A DNA stretch of 64,000 nucleotides from Gymnopilus junonius (GCA_015501075.1 JADNYJ010000037.1:186001-250000), one strand, 5' to 3'. Counted from the stretch's first letter, positions 35,702 to 57,447 are shown. The notes: a model not told the origin generated them from the letters alone. Translations and numbers: made by a program.

Positions 35702-37020
35702 GTTTATAGTCATTGAGTCTTTTCTCAAATTGGCTGATTTTCCGCTTGTAATTCATGATCTGAAACAGAAATTAAGCATAGAAAGGAATATAGAATAAAC
35801 TATTCCACCTGTAATTTCATTGCATTATTTTTTTTTTCATATGTGATGAGTGCCATTTTTAGCTGCCTGAAATTACGATAGACATATGGTGTTCCGGGGA
35901 TAGCATTATCTGTAGTCGCATGAGACATAAATCTCCGTAGCTGTTTAGAGCTAAGCAATGCATTGCAGGCATCACAGATCAAGCTTTCAAGATTGACAGG
36001 CATCTCCAAAAAAATTCTGCACAACTTTGAACGAAGTGTAATCCACTTCGAATCTTCAGAAAAGCCAATTGGTTTCCATGTGATGTCCTCGCTATCATGC
36101 TGCTGCCAGGCATAGGTTTCCCATAGTGAACCTGCTATCCACTGCACGGGTTGGCCTTGGCATCGACCTTTCTGTTCTTCAGCATTTTCTGGATCTTCAA
36201 GCTCTGTATCAAAATCTGGGTCATCCAAGGGATTTACGTCTTTATCTCCCATCTGATTTTTAGGCTCTATATGAGGTAACTCTGACAAGTCAAAATTCGA
36301 AGCATCTAAGCGCTCAAGGTCCAAGATACCCTGCTGATCATTAGTATCCGATGATCTGAGATTGACGCGCGAGGCACGTGGAGTTAAGTCCAATGCACTG
36401 CTCGCATGCTGCCTCGCATCTGGAGTTTTGTCCCACTGTGCGACTGCAGAAGGAAAGATTTGACCTAGAGTAGAAGTCTGATTGCTATACCAAAATTGAA
36501 TGAGAATACGGTGTGCTCACTACTCAAAGAAGCACCTTGTTGCATTGCAATGCTGGCAGGCTCTCCAAATCCAGCAACACCAATAGCAACCTTTTCTTGA
36601 TTTAGCAAATGATCTCTTTCCCTTCTTCTTTGCTCTTTCCGGCATTCCTTACTTCCTCTATGTCGACGGAGTGATGCTGGCGAGCGCATCTGAGCACTGG
36701 CTTGCTTGAGCATGAAAAATAATCGACAGAGATCACACATCACAAGCTCAGTATTGGTGCCCACTTCTTCATAGATATAAAATGATCGACTAGCACCGTT
36801 GTTGTCTTGATATGAAATAGTTTCGACAGGACTCTTCAGGATAGCATTACGCTGGGCCGGTTGTCGAGGCATTGCGGAAAGAGGGTGGGAAGCCAAATTT
36901 CTTCATCGAACTCAAGCAATGGGCACTATGAGAATAATATATTTATAAAACTATCAACATGGGAGCGATGTATCGAAAAAGCACAGAGAGCAGGAGCAGG
37001 ACGAAAATATATGATCTATG

Positions 37021-37154
37021 TACACGACCGTGTTCTATAATTATGCATGTTCCCCTTCCCGATATAGGGATCTCGTGACTGGGACCCCAAGTGAAAGGAT
37101 CGGAACATAAGGGGGGGGGTTAGTGTCTCGGACTTTTGCAGGCGACACCCCTTG
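37021..37154 (-). repeat. right TIR, 134 bp
   Basis: Reverse complement of the left TIR; ends ...GGCGACACCCCTTG. Confidence 0.92.
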
Positions 37155-37162
37155 GTAAAACC
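37155..37162. repeat. 8-bp target-site duplication, right
   Basis: GTAAAACC, matching 24448-24455. Confidence 0.9.
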
Positions 37163-37175
37163 ATCACAGAACATC

Positions 37176-37703
37176 ATGCCACCCGTGGCCGTCACCATCG
37201 AATTCCCACCTTGTCACCGGGCAAAATCTTCTCCTGCTCAATGGGATGCTGACTTTGAAAGTCTTTTCCGCAGAAGGACCATTCTCACCACTGCCAAAGG
37301 CTATTTTGATGCCTGCGTCTTCGAGGAGCGCCATGCGCATGCCATCACCACCAGGAAAAACTAGATGAATATAGGCCTACAAAGAGCGGACGGCGAACAA
37401 GGTCAATGCTTGCTATGGCTGCGGAAAGACGTCCGAGAAACGAGACGGTCTCAAGAAGTGCGCTGCTTGCTGGAAGATCAATCGCGAGGTCCTGTATTGT
37501 TCCAGGTACGCCGTCAGCTTATAACCTTGACCTGAGCCATACTTATTCTCCTCGTTAGGGAATGTCAAGTAGCGAACTGGAAAGCGGAGCATAAGCTGAT
37601 GTGCGGCAAACCCTTGGATTTTGACACAGCTGCTATGCTTTCCACAATCGTCCCGAAAATCAAAAGCCCATCTGGCTTCCCACCCAGTGTTGTAAAATCA
37701 TGA
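37176..37703 (+). pseudogene. MYND zinc-finger protein fragment
   Basis: Possible start ATG 37176 (MPPVAVTIEFPPCH), only 13 bp after the transposon's TSD, so the promoter or an upstream exon has been displaced. The MYND finger reads CYGCGKTSEKRDGLKKCAAC, CWKINREVLYCSR, then after an intron at about 37508-37558, ECQVANWKAEHKLMC, covering all expected Cys/His ligands. The first and second blocks are in different frames around 37360-37385 (ITTRKN stop versus YKERTANKV), so the gene is broken or misses an intron. Protein ends FPPSVVKS at 37703, short for a full MYND protein. MYND fingers mediate protein-protein contacts. Confidence 0.7.
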
Positions 37704-38132
37704 CTTGGCCATCACGGTTGAATCATGACTAGATGACTTATTCATGACTCGTTCATGGCTTGTGATGATTGATGGCAGCCTTGTATGGTAGTAGTCATCA
37801 TTGATGGATCACTGCTTTTTATTTCTAGCTATTCACGTTGTTTGATTTGCTGACTGTATTGTGCCAGGATGTTAGCTTATGTTGATATGGAAAAAGACGG
37901 TCCAGATTAGGTCTTGCTCCTCTCTTGTTAGTGTCCGGCTGATCATTTGAAATCATTTCTGCTGCCCATCGTTATATTCATTTGTTCCAATTCATTTAAT
38001 GTAAAAAGCTAGGTACACGAGGAACACGACAGGCGTGACGCATTCTATAGCATCAGGGACATCAGCCAACGACAATACATGAGAAAAAAAGACTCACCAG
38101 AACATTGTTTAATAAATACCACAAATAAGTTA
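37704..38132. other. intergenic with TCATGACT motifs
   Basis: No gene. TCATGACT occurs three times within about 55 bp (37698-37755) and related TCATGGCT follows. Confidence 0.4.
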
Positions 38133-39060
38133 TCAACTCGTCTCAAAACCCAACCGCATCCAGTCATCTGAGCGCTTGAACGCTTGACAATACTTCTTCA
38201 CCCTTTCTTTCGTAAGCAGCCGAAACTCCTCGCTGAAGAGCTCAGCGTCGTCTATTGAATTTGTCCTCACCAGCGCGTCAATGAAAAGCTTCAATCCCAA
38301 GAGTCGTTTCACATCCGCCGCGTCCTGTTGCTGCTTCTGCTTCTTATACTTCTCCTCGGCTTGGCAATGGTCATCCCACCCTTGCAATTTTTGGTATAAA
38401 AGTAACGAAAACGGAACAACGGGTATGTTGTCCATCAAGGTAACACGTTCCGGCTTGAGGTGGGGTAGGTGTAATGTACCGGGTGTTAAAATGTCGACCT
38501 TGCAGTCTGGTCCAAGGTAGGAGGTTCGATACCAGAGTATGCGATAGTCTGCGGTGGGATCGCGGGGCATTTTCAAGTAAAAATGACGAGGGTCGGTGTC
38601 AAGTATAAGGGTCTTGAGTTGCGCGGCGGTGAGAGGGGGCTTGGCGTCTTGGGAAGGGTCGGAAGCGAGAGCCTCATCAGCCTGGCTCACTAGCAGGTCA
38701 ACGTCCTGATGCCCACAGATGATGAGCGCACGATCAGTGGGTTAGAAATTAGCGGAAAGGGCGTACCTTAGGGTGTCGAGTACACCCGTAGAGCTTGGAG
38801 GCCAGACTTCCGAAGACAGCACATGAGATACCACGAGCCTTGAGGATGCCTGTCACCGTTTGCGCAGCTTCCAAAACGACAGCCAAGTGAGCATTCTGAG
38901 CCTCAAGTTTGAGCTCACGAGAACGTTTCGGCTTCTTAGCCTTCGTCTTCTCTATTACCTTCGTCGTCACTTCAGTGGCCTTTTCCTCCTCTGCTAGTGT
39001 CAATTCTTCTGCCTTTTCGTTGATGGGTATCAAAAGTGGTTGGGTATCCGTTGACGCCAT
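38133..39060 (-). CDS. nucleotidyltransferase-fold protein
   Basis: Two exons, 38767-39060 and 38133-38705, joined by a GTACGC...ATCAG intron in phase 0, giving 288 residues. After an acidic, Lys-rich N terminus the protein shows FGSLASKLYGCTRHPK-DVDLLV, the G-S and D-x-D signature of the nucleotidyltransferase superfamily, then a helix-rich C terminus with KYKKQKQQQDAADVKRLLG. The intron falls between the two halves of the active-site motif. Substrate unknown. Reads without frame damage. Confidence 0.8.
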
Positions 39061-39999
39061 TAGTCTTTGTAAAGAGATAATAAGGAAGGTATAGAGCCTA
39101 AAAATTAGTGTAAATTCAGAAAGCCTTGGGATATAGCCTCTAGGGTCTCCAAGACTGAGTCCGTATGGAATCCAAGGTGGAATGAACGTTGTGGTAGCGG
39201 AGAGAAAGGAGGAAAAGTGTGGCTATGCATCTTTGTTCCGCATCGCACGTGGTCAACATGTGGTGGAAATGACAGCTTATGTCAGCGCTATTTCAGCCTT
39301 CTACCGTAAGTAACCCTGCTCAGTGCTCGACTCCTGACTGCAGCGTTCATCAGTTGCTAGTACTCATTGTAAATTGAATTCCTAGGCGATGCTCACTCGG
39401 CTGTCTAGAAGCATGCTTGCGGCTTTCCGATGCCATCAAAAGAATACTAGCTGTACGGACATTTTCGGAGAGTGCAAGTAGAACGTACGAATATATCGAC
39501 TGGAAGGTAAGCTGGTCGTAATCAAACTTAGAATAATGCACTGACCTCCTCGGCTAGCCTTGAAAATTTTACCTGCAGTAAAACTTGAATGCCGCTGCCT
39601 GCGGAACACGCATGTTCAACGATGCTGCCCGCAAGATACTATACCATGTCTGATGCCAAGGCCCCAGAGGCGAACGGTGACCCTCTGCCAGAATCGCAAT
39701 CGCACCTGGGAAGGCTGGATGCTTCAGTCACTTGACATTAGTTGTACTTTCGGTGGCGTATCATTTCTGATGTTATCCTGCTCTAGTAAGGTCGGTATGT
39801 AGAGCTGGAAGAACATATGTACTCGCCCGGCCAACAGAACTGGTCCCCGCACCATAATTACCCCAAGCTTTAAATTATCCTGTTGGCATTTCAGTAGAGG
39901 AAAAACACTATAACATCGGAGATCCTTCAGGTATAAAAGCAGTCCTATTCTTCCAGAGACGTCAGGCTATTGACCGTTTCAAATTCGTCTTTTTTTCTC
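39061..39999. other. intergenic, no gene recognised
   Basis: No supported exon on either strand. The right end is the promoter of the small secreted gene. Confidence 0.3.
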
Positions 40000-40358
40000 A
40001 TGTTGCGATTTGCTCTCATTACGTTTTCTATCTCTGCCATCTTCGCTCCTGCCTTGCCTAGACCTGAAGTGCAAGAAGGCCTTCTGGAACTCGCAAGCCT
40101 CCTTACATGGACTGGAAGAGTTAATTGCCCCTTTACATTTCAATTCTTCTCCAAGCGATTTACAATTTCTTTCTCATTAACTCAAGGCGGCGCGGTACTA
40201 CCCTTGTTAGTTGATATATTCCTTGGTTTATATAACACCCACTTAATTAACTATTTTCCTCAGGTCTCGGAAATTGTGGAGGCATTAATGACTCCGACGA
40301 TTCTATTGTTGCTATCAGCAAGGGCTTTACGACAGGAATGGTGGAACCAGTGAAATGA
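40000..40358 (+). CDS. small secreted RlpA/barwin-like (DPBB) protein, short
   Basis: Three exons: 40000-40119, 40187-40205 (19 nt), 40264-40358, phases consistent, 77 residues. N-terminal signal peptide MLRFALITFSISAIFAPALP. The body TWTGRAARYYPCLGNCGG and INDSDDSIVAISKGF matches the start of the double-psi beta-barrel domain found in small secreted fungal expansin-like proteins. The usual second half (CGK..., DRC) is missing, so the gene is truncated or has an undetected 3' exon. Exported proteins of this type act at cell walls; no enzyme activity is assigned. Confidence 0.6.
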
Positions 40359-40578
40359 TCAACATGTTAAAGACGCAGTATGATATCACGAAAATGTTCT
40401 TCATCAGTCAAATGACGTTAAGACATGGTTCTTGCATCACTACCAGCCTCGAATGCTGCTCGAAAGTTTCCGGAGATAATGATAGGGCTACGTCGTGTAT
40501 AACACTATCACTGTTAAATATATGCAGTATACATAGATATCTACCGAGTAGTTATAGAATTTAGTAACGAAGATCCAG

Positions 40579-42101
40579 CTAGTCCAACATGTGACGAGCA
40601 TGCGCTATCAAGTCCAAAGACTCTCGCGGAAATTTCAGACTTAGGTCCAAGCCGGCGTCTATTATGCGCAACAAGGACGGAAGGCACACAGGATCGACCA
40701 CAGGAGGCATATCACCTCCAAAACTGATTACAATGCAATTAAGTGGCCTTCGACGAGGGTCTCGTAGCTCCGAAAGCGGTCCGAACATATCAGCAATGAG
40801 ATGCCAAGGAAAGCGGTCTGCGTCATCTTCATCCACCTCGTACAAAAAGGATTGAAGTCGAGGGAGGAAAGTGGCTCTTTCTTCGTTGGCCTCACAACTG
40901 TATGTGGCGATGGGGGCTGTATCAAGAATGTGCGTGAATAATGCTCCTGGAGGAACTCTGAATATCTGAATGGCTGAAGTTTGAGCTCCTTGAGGGAGGG
41001 GATGTTTTGGAAGAAGTTGATGATGGGGTCGTTTTTGTATGTGGTGCCGATGATCGTTAATTCCTTCAAACTGCAAAAAGAGCGCCGAAACAAAGATAGG
41101 AAAGACTCTAATGGAATATCAGTTTCGGCGTCGTGGATCGTCAGTTTTTGCAACGCTGGCAAGGTCAGGATTCCAAGGAAATTTTCAAGAGGAACTTTAT
41201 CAAACGCTGTAAAATACAATTCTTTCAGCCGTCCATGAACCATCTTGCGGATGGGCGATTCTTGCTCGGGAGTCGTTTCATTTTCGTCGTTATCCGTCAT
41301 CAGATCCAATTGAAATATTTGGAGTTTCGGGGAATCCTTCAGAAGCCGCAAGCAGTCTTCGACCGTTGATATTTCCACGCGAGCGCAAGTCAGGTTGTCC
41401 CATGAAACCCCAAATAAATCGAAAGAGAAATCAGCAAGGTTGATGTTGACCGGGCTGGCATTTCTCATGAAGAACGTACATTTTTCGTCGAAGCAGCGAG
41501 TTATTGTCAATGTGTTGAGAAGAGATGTCGAGTCTTCCCTCCCACGGAATAGGCATAGCAGCTTAGTGGGGAGGCCCAAGAGTTGAAGAGTTTGCCAGCG
41601 ATCCGAGTGCTCGTTCAGAATGTTTATCAGAGCGTACGCGTCAGCAAGGTGGTCTTTTCCTAGTAAACGATGATGCCTATACACAGAGATGGACAGTGGC
41701 AGTTTTCCAGAGCGTTCAAGCCATTTCCGGATCAAGGGGTGCCATGATGAATTTGAGTTAGAGGGAACAGCAAGGACTGTCCAGAGACGAGGCGTCTTCC
41801 ATGCGATATCCGCCATGCTCCACAAACAGCGCCTAAACGAGTCGTTCTGCAATGGCTCGGTGGGATCTGTAGCGAGAACCACATTTGGATCGGATACAGG
41901 CGTCAGAGGCGGATAGCAAGTCTCAAAAATGGCTGAGGTGACCTCAGGAGGCAATGCCAGAATAAGTGGGCGGTTCATACTGGTCCTGAGTTCCTTATAA
42001 CTCATTGTCGAGGAGCTGCTGGAGAAACGGTGGTCTTTCAAGAAAAGACTACGCCGAATGATACCAGTACTCGCCTTCTCCAAGGGTGTCGCAAGAAACA
42101 T
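40579..42101 (-). CDS. F-box protein (frameshift near 40970)
   Basis: Start at ATG 42101, possibly at the internal MSYKELRTSMNRPLI. F-box-like LALPPEVTSAIFETCYPP near residue 50, then WSMADIAWKTPRLWTVLAVP, then leucine-rich repeats (FLGILTLPALQKLTIHDAET, SLFRRSFCSLKELTIIGT, IPSLKELKLQ). After that point the conserved continuation FRVPPGALFTHILDTAPIAT, TFLPRLQSFLYEVDED and FPWHLIADMF is in another frame, ending at 40579. No intron fits, so one base is probably lost near 40970. Expected role: substrate adaptor of SCF ubiquitin ligase. Confidence 0.75.
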
Positions 42102-42439
42102 GAAATTAGATTTGGGATGGAGGCGACATCTTTATACCTGGGCTGATGGCCTATGACAATGAAGACTACGCAACGGACTTTAAGACAATAGAGGCCGCGA
42201 CGGAGGCGAAAACAATGCATATTCCAAAGCAAAGAGGGCGGGCCATGCCTAAAATAGTCATTCTTGCCTTACGTGGGCCGAATGAAATGCCATCAAAAAG
42301 ATAAATCATGCCGGGTTGCTGAAATAGGGTAAACATATGTTTGCGTATCGAGTTTTAGCATAGTCTCGCATGTACAGGTGAAATACGGCAATCCCACATC
42401 TCCAACATCCCAACGGCAAAAGAGGCCTGGGCGACTAGA
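42102..42439. other. short intergenic stretch
   Basis: Promoter of the F-box gene and 3' flank of the ubiquitin gene face each other; no exon seen. Confidence 0.4.
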
Positions 42440-52636
<10,197 letters not shown>

Positions 52637-55600
52637 ATGCCCTACGCTCTGCCCACTGAATCTCCATCGTCCCCACTACCCCATCATCCCACTGAGCAGG
52701 AGCAGCAGCATCTACATGCTTACAGCTACACCCCATCCCAAGGCCGCTCGGGCCACCGCAGGTCCTACTCCCATACTCATATAACTCCACCAGAGACAAC
52801 TGCGTTCACTTCCACTTCCTCCTCGTTGGGTGCCCTGCCGAGGAGACGTTCGACTGCCAGCGCGCCCAGCACTCCTGGTCCTTCCGTACGTGCTTTCGCC
52901 GCGGGTCCACCCGGAGGTCCAAGCACGGGTGCTAGCAGCAGCAGCAGCACAAAGAAGCCGCCGACCTTCCTGCTCGGACACGATGATGACGAAGAGGATT
53001 CCTCCGGGGAAGATGTTCTGACTCAGCGTCCTCCGAAAGTGTCCATCCAGAGGGACGCGGATAATGACGACGATGAAGATGTGCTCCGGCGACTTCCTCC
53101 GCTCAGGCTGAAGGTTAAGACATCGCCGTTCGACACCGCACCCACGCCTTTCTCACCTCAACAAGGCCAGCTGGCCGTCCCTTTTCCCCGGTCCTCGCCA
53201 GGACATCGCCCACACACTCACCTACCGCAGCGCCTTCCAGCGTTCCGTTCCCTGCCCCGGCCTTTACATGCTCGAGCATATCTGACGACCCCACCCACCC
53301 CGATGCTTCTGAAGATCCAAGCAGCGTCGCCACCCGTCAGCTCAGACCCTCTTCTCCCGTACCTCGTCCACGCCCATCCTCCTGTCCAATGGCAGGCCCC
53401 TCAAGAGCAGCTTGAAGAGCTCGAGCTCGTCCCCGAATATCCCTTTCCCCCCGCAAAGTCTCGTGCCGAGCATCTTATGGCCAGATCTCCATAGGAGACC
53501 AGAAAATACTCCGCATCATCATCATCGCTTGCACCACCCGCATCAGCACCACCCCCCGCACCACCTGCACGAGCGAGCAGCCAGCGCGCCTTCCACGCCT
53601 CATCTAGGTCACGCACCTGCACCTTCTTCTCTGGACTCTTCCCAAGCTTCCGGGTCTCCTCCACCCTCGCTCTCATCCTCCATCACCTCTGACGCAACGT
53701 CAACCCCACTAGGAACCTCCAACGCCAACACATCCGAGGAGTCCCTCTCCCCCAGCCCTCCGGGTTCCCCAGGTTCTGCAGATTCCTCTTATTATTACCA
53801 CCCACCGCCACCGAAGAATGTGCACTTCCCATCGCAGGAAGATACGCTGGCGACTGTGAAAGTCTTTAACAGGTCCGCTAGGCCCGCGAGTTTGTCGCTC
53901 TCGAGGGTGGGGGAGGAGACGGAGACGGAGACGGAGGGGGAGGGGAGTTCGAACGGGGGCAATGGGTTGGGCAAGTGGGGTTGGGGATGGAATGGGTATA
54001 ATGGGTATGGGTTCGGTGGATATCGATCCGCATCGCCTTCTGCGAGTGTGAGCGCGAAAGCGACGGCGCAGGGGTATCCGTTCCCCAAGGTGGCTAGAAG
54101 CCCGTTGGCGGCGGTTGGACAGGAGAAGGAGAAAGAGAAAGAGGAAATGGTGGTGATTGAGAAAGAGTGGTTTTATGATGTGGATATGGAGCATTCTTCG
54201 GATGTGCCCATGCGCGGTGCGGAGAGGGCGGATGGGAATGTGTACCTGGAGAGTGTTGGGTTCGTCAGAGATGAGGGTATGTTTTTTCCTTTCTTTTTTT
54301 TAATACTTTATTTGACATCGTTCTTATGCTCTTTCCATTGCAAGGCTCATCACTGACGCCCTCGCGTCCGCTAACACTCACCGGCACCGTTCTCGTGCGC
54401 AATGTGACGTACCAAAAAACCGTTGCTGTTCGGTTTACGATGGACGATTGGCATACGACCAACGACGTCCTGGCCAAGTACGAGCGGAGCCTTGACGCGC
54501 TTCCTGGTTCGGTCTGGGGTCGGAGGGAGGGTCGACAGGGGGAGAAAGTCTTGTCGCCTTACGCTTTGGAACCAAGCGGTAATACCGGAGCGGTATTTGG
54601 GGATACACCCGCCTGGGATCGGTTCAGGTTCCACATCAACCTGGAAGATTACGCTACATCCGAGAGCCTCGAGAAAAGGACGATGTGGCTCGTCGGGCGG
54701 TACTCTGCGGGCGTTGCTGCGCCGTCGATGGAAGGGCAGGTTGTGGAGACGGTGCGCGTTCCTGGGGGAGGGTTGGGTACAGTTGCGGAGTGGTGGGATA
54801 ATAATGGCGGGAGGAATTATGGGTTTGGGTTTAGGAGGGTTGAGAGGGAGAAGGTGCTGGTTGCGGTTGAAGGAAGGGAACGGAAGGATGGCGGTTTTGG
54901 TCGTCGTCTTCTGGTGCGGGGTATAGGAGGGGTGTTATCCTCAGTGCGCCTTGTACGTTATTTTCGTTCTTGGCTGTAGAAGGAGGACGTTGATTTTTTT
55001 TTTGTGTGTTGTCATAGCCGCGTATTCTCCTCCGCCGACTATGCATGGAAGCAGCAACGGAAAGACGTATGCGGCTCCTCAAATCTCTTCCTCGTTGTCT
55101 TTCCCTTCTGGACAAGCACAGGCGCAAGCCATGTATAATCTCAACATCCGCAATCACCTTATACCCAACAACAACAACAAGGCCGGTTCTCCCCCGGGTT
55201 GTCGTTCCAGCAACAACCCGAATCCTCTCCCACCGTCTATCAAAAGCTCACAGAGCAACATCAGCAGCACCAAGCGGCCCTGGCGCATAGTACGCTGGAG
55301 AGGCTCAAGAAGTTGAACTTGAGGAACTACGCTGCGCCGACTTCACCCACGGCGCTCTCGCCTTCGCCTGCGACTACGCCTACGACTACGGCTACGACGA
55401 GTGCGGAGTCGACGCCGGTGCAGACGCCCATTTTGGGTGATGATGGCGGGGGTGGTGGTGGGGGGTCCTCTCGGCATGTTTTGCCACATGATCATGATGA
55501 GCTCGCTGCTGAGCTGGGCGTTGTGGTAGCCCCTTCTGATGATGATGATGATGCTGATGGAAGCAGAAGAGGGCTGGATATCACCAAACCACGTGTGGGT

Positions 55601-56740
55601 GGTAGTATGTCGCCTACGGCTATTGGCAGCCCGCCTAGTGCTGCAGATGCGATGATGGGGACTTCGCCGCCGTTTTCGACTATGGGCCCGTCGTCGTCGT
55701 CGGCTAATGGTGGTGGTGGTGGGAAGGGAGCTGGAGGAGGAGGGAGTTTTTATTGGCCTTGGGGATCGTTTGGAGATGTGGTTGGTGGTCTTGGGACGAA
55801 GAAACATGCGGAAGGGGAAGGTCGAGAGGAGCATTACGAAGCTCAGCAACCCTATCAGGAAGCTCGAGTGCCCCCCGCCTCCGCTGCAGTTAATACCGCC
55901 AATGCTGGCTTGGCGGCGGCACATGATGATGAAGAGGACGCCAATGTGGCTTCTTTGTTGGAGAATATCAAGGAGAGGAGTATGGTTCATCACCCTCCTG
56001 CTCCTTCTTCTTCTTCTATGTTTGGTGGGCCTGGTGGTGTGATGCCCCCTCAGAGGAAACGAAAGGATCCGGCGCATGGAAGGGAAGGCCCGGCTGATGG
56101 TTATGGCGTTGAGCGTATGCCCAAGGCCATGTTTAGTATCGGCGGCGGCGGCGGCGGTGGGGTCAAGAAAAATTCGTCGTCGTCTGGCAGTGGGAGTGGA
56201 AGTGATTCGGCTGCTGGCTCTGGCTCTGGGTCGGGCTCTCCTACTACCCGTCGTGGTGGTAGTGCCGTCTATCGACCTGGGTTAATAAGGAACCCGGGTG
56301 GCAGTCTTCTCGGTGCAGCTGCAGCCGGCGGCAGCAGCAGCAGCAGGTCTTCTCCATCGGCGGTATCTTTGTCTTCTTTCAGGACATCACCTGTGCCTTC
56401 CCCTCCTTCCCGCTCTCCTTTGGGAACGCCCACGCCCTCGTCGTCTGGTTTTCTTTCCGCCGCTTCTCCTTCTCCATCTCCTTCTTTCACTGCCGCTTCG
56501 GCATCCACTACCTCTCCGTTGTCTTCATCAGCGACGACGCCTACAGCAGCGCCCGCATCGCCTGCGTCGCCGCCTTCGACGCCCACCCGTCATCCTCAGC
56601 CGCAGAAGACGGACGATGCGGTGTATCAAGCCTTTGTTCGGCAGTGGTGCTTTGCACAGACACCCGGGCCGGGGCCGACGAGCGGCACCGTCAGTGGTGG
56701 TGGTCCTGGACAGGAAGGTCCAGCGCTGCAAGTTCGTTGA
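52637..56740 (+). CDS. CBM21 glycogen-targeting PP1 regulatory subunit
   Basis: Gac1/PIG/GIP-type protein that brings protein phosphatase 1 to glycogen to activate glycogen synthase. Start ATG 52637. Long Ser/Pro-rich head, PILLSNGRPLKSSLKSSSSS, then the PP1 RVxF-type motif KNVHFPSQEDTLATVKVF near 53812. The CBM21 glycogen-binding domain spans an intron (54275-54341): VYLESVGFVRDE / LTLTGTVLVRNVTYQKTVAV, WDRFRFHINLEDYA, TMWLVGRYSA, EWWDNNGGRNYGF. Then a long disordered tail rich in Ser, Gly and Pro, with LTEQHQQHQAALAHSTLERL, to 56740. Frame changes near 53150, 53370 and 54870, and at a five-C run at 55191-55195 (six would keep frame), have no matching introns. The gene may be intact and mis-sequenced. 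Confidence 0.85.
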
Positions 56741-56793
56741 TGTTTGATGTTGGAGTGTCGTTGTGAAAAAGGGCGGAAGAGAGAAGAGAAGGT

Positions 56794-56807
56794 GGGGGGG
56801 GGGGGGG
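56794..56807 (+). repeat. poly-G tract (14 G)
   Basis: Homopolymer in the 3' flank of the CBM21 gene, a likely slippage and sequencing-error site. Confidence 0.8.
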
Positions 56808-57421
56808 TTTTCTTTGAGAGCCCTTCTTGCTGCGTCAGGTTCTGCTTCATCAGCTGACGATTACTTATTCAGTATAGGATGACAGATTGCGAGCATCCTG
56901 TCTTTGTTCTCGCGCTGTTCGCCTCTTTATACTGGATCGACTTTTCTTGGGGGTCGTCGTCCAACTCGGAGTTTGGAGTTTGGCACTCCTTTTCGCCTCC
57001 GCACCTCCTCCCCCCCTTGTTTTATCTCTCGCTTTTTCACTTTCTACTTTATCTTTTTCTATTCATATCCACCCTCTACTCTTCGGCCTAACTTACGGGG
57101 GGCCTCAACACACCCAAAACCAAAACCACACCAAACTATCGCAATATCCATGCTAGCAGTTCACATTTCAAATAGTGCCATTACGTTATCGTTATCTCAT
57201 TATCTCATTTCCTTTTTTTCTGGTTTAAACGTCTCTCTCTGTGTGTACCATCATGGGTTTCCGTCGATCGCATATGTTTCGTTTTTATCTCTTTTCCAAT
57301 TTTTTTTTTCATTTTTCATCTTTTTCTTCTCAGTATACATATCTTTCCAAGGACGTTTAGGCGTACCGCGACCTTGGTTGTTGTTATCCTCATCGATCTA
57401 TGCTTCTACATATTGTATCAG

Positions 57422-57447
57422 TCTCATCTCATCTCATCTCATCTCAT
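57422..57447 (+). repeat. (CTCAT)n microsatellite
   Basis: Five consecutive units in a pyrimidine-rich region. Confidence 0.8.

Larger units (their letters stand above)
24658..36872 (-). pseudogene. zinc-finger transposase of TIR element, interrupted
   Basis: One gene split by the LTR element. 5' exon from ATG 36872 has a BED/C2H2-like finger (CDLCRLFF...SLRRHRGSKEC). Exon about 35812-36400 ends KLQ before a GTGGAA intron; the next exon reads IMNYKRKISQFEKRLNDYKR and is cut by the retroelement at CATGC. It resumes at 28185 and continues through SGWTEKELDLAFLVKAFGGW, VFMIDGVAIEEAIRYDF, FEGTDRLENVFSHARTQDHA, DHINPKSWLGNVHVRNVN and a C2H2 finger CCLCKK...HVRIHLL to 25240. A GTATGC intron (25198-25249 region) leads to the last exon, VENNACGWCRLQSTGC and CALCPID...YHLDTTH, stop 24658. 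Damage: TGA 28118-28120, a frameshift near 27890, TGA 27444-27446. The core region recalls catalytic regions of fungal transposases, which is inference. Confidence 0.75.
24456..37154. mobile_element. TIR DNA transposon, disrupted by nested LTR element
   Basis: 12.7 kb bounded by 134-bp TIRs and an 8-bp TSD (GTAAAACC). Ends start CAAGGGGTGTCGCC. Without the nested retroelement it is about 5.2 kb and holds one multi-exon minus-strand gene with zinc fingers, taken as the transposase. 8-bp TSDs are known for hAT, P and Kyakuja/Dileera/Zisupton elements; I cannot fix the superfamily. TIRs differ at only two positions by my reading, so insertion or gene conversion was recent, yet the transposase frame has two TGA stops, a frameshift and the nested insertion. 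Confidence 0.9.

Noticed and set aside
24456..37154. Starship-type giant transposon
   Set aside because: No tyrosine-recombinase captain (DUF3435) is present, and the element has TIRs and an 8-bp TSD, which Starships lack.
54957..56586. Long open frames on the minus strand opposite the CBM21 gene (about 55343-56077 and 56269-56586)
   Set aside because: They are Arg-rich or Gly/Asp-rich mirrors of the Ser/Gly/Pro repeats of the real + strand protein.
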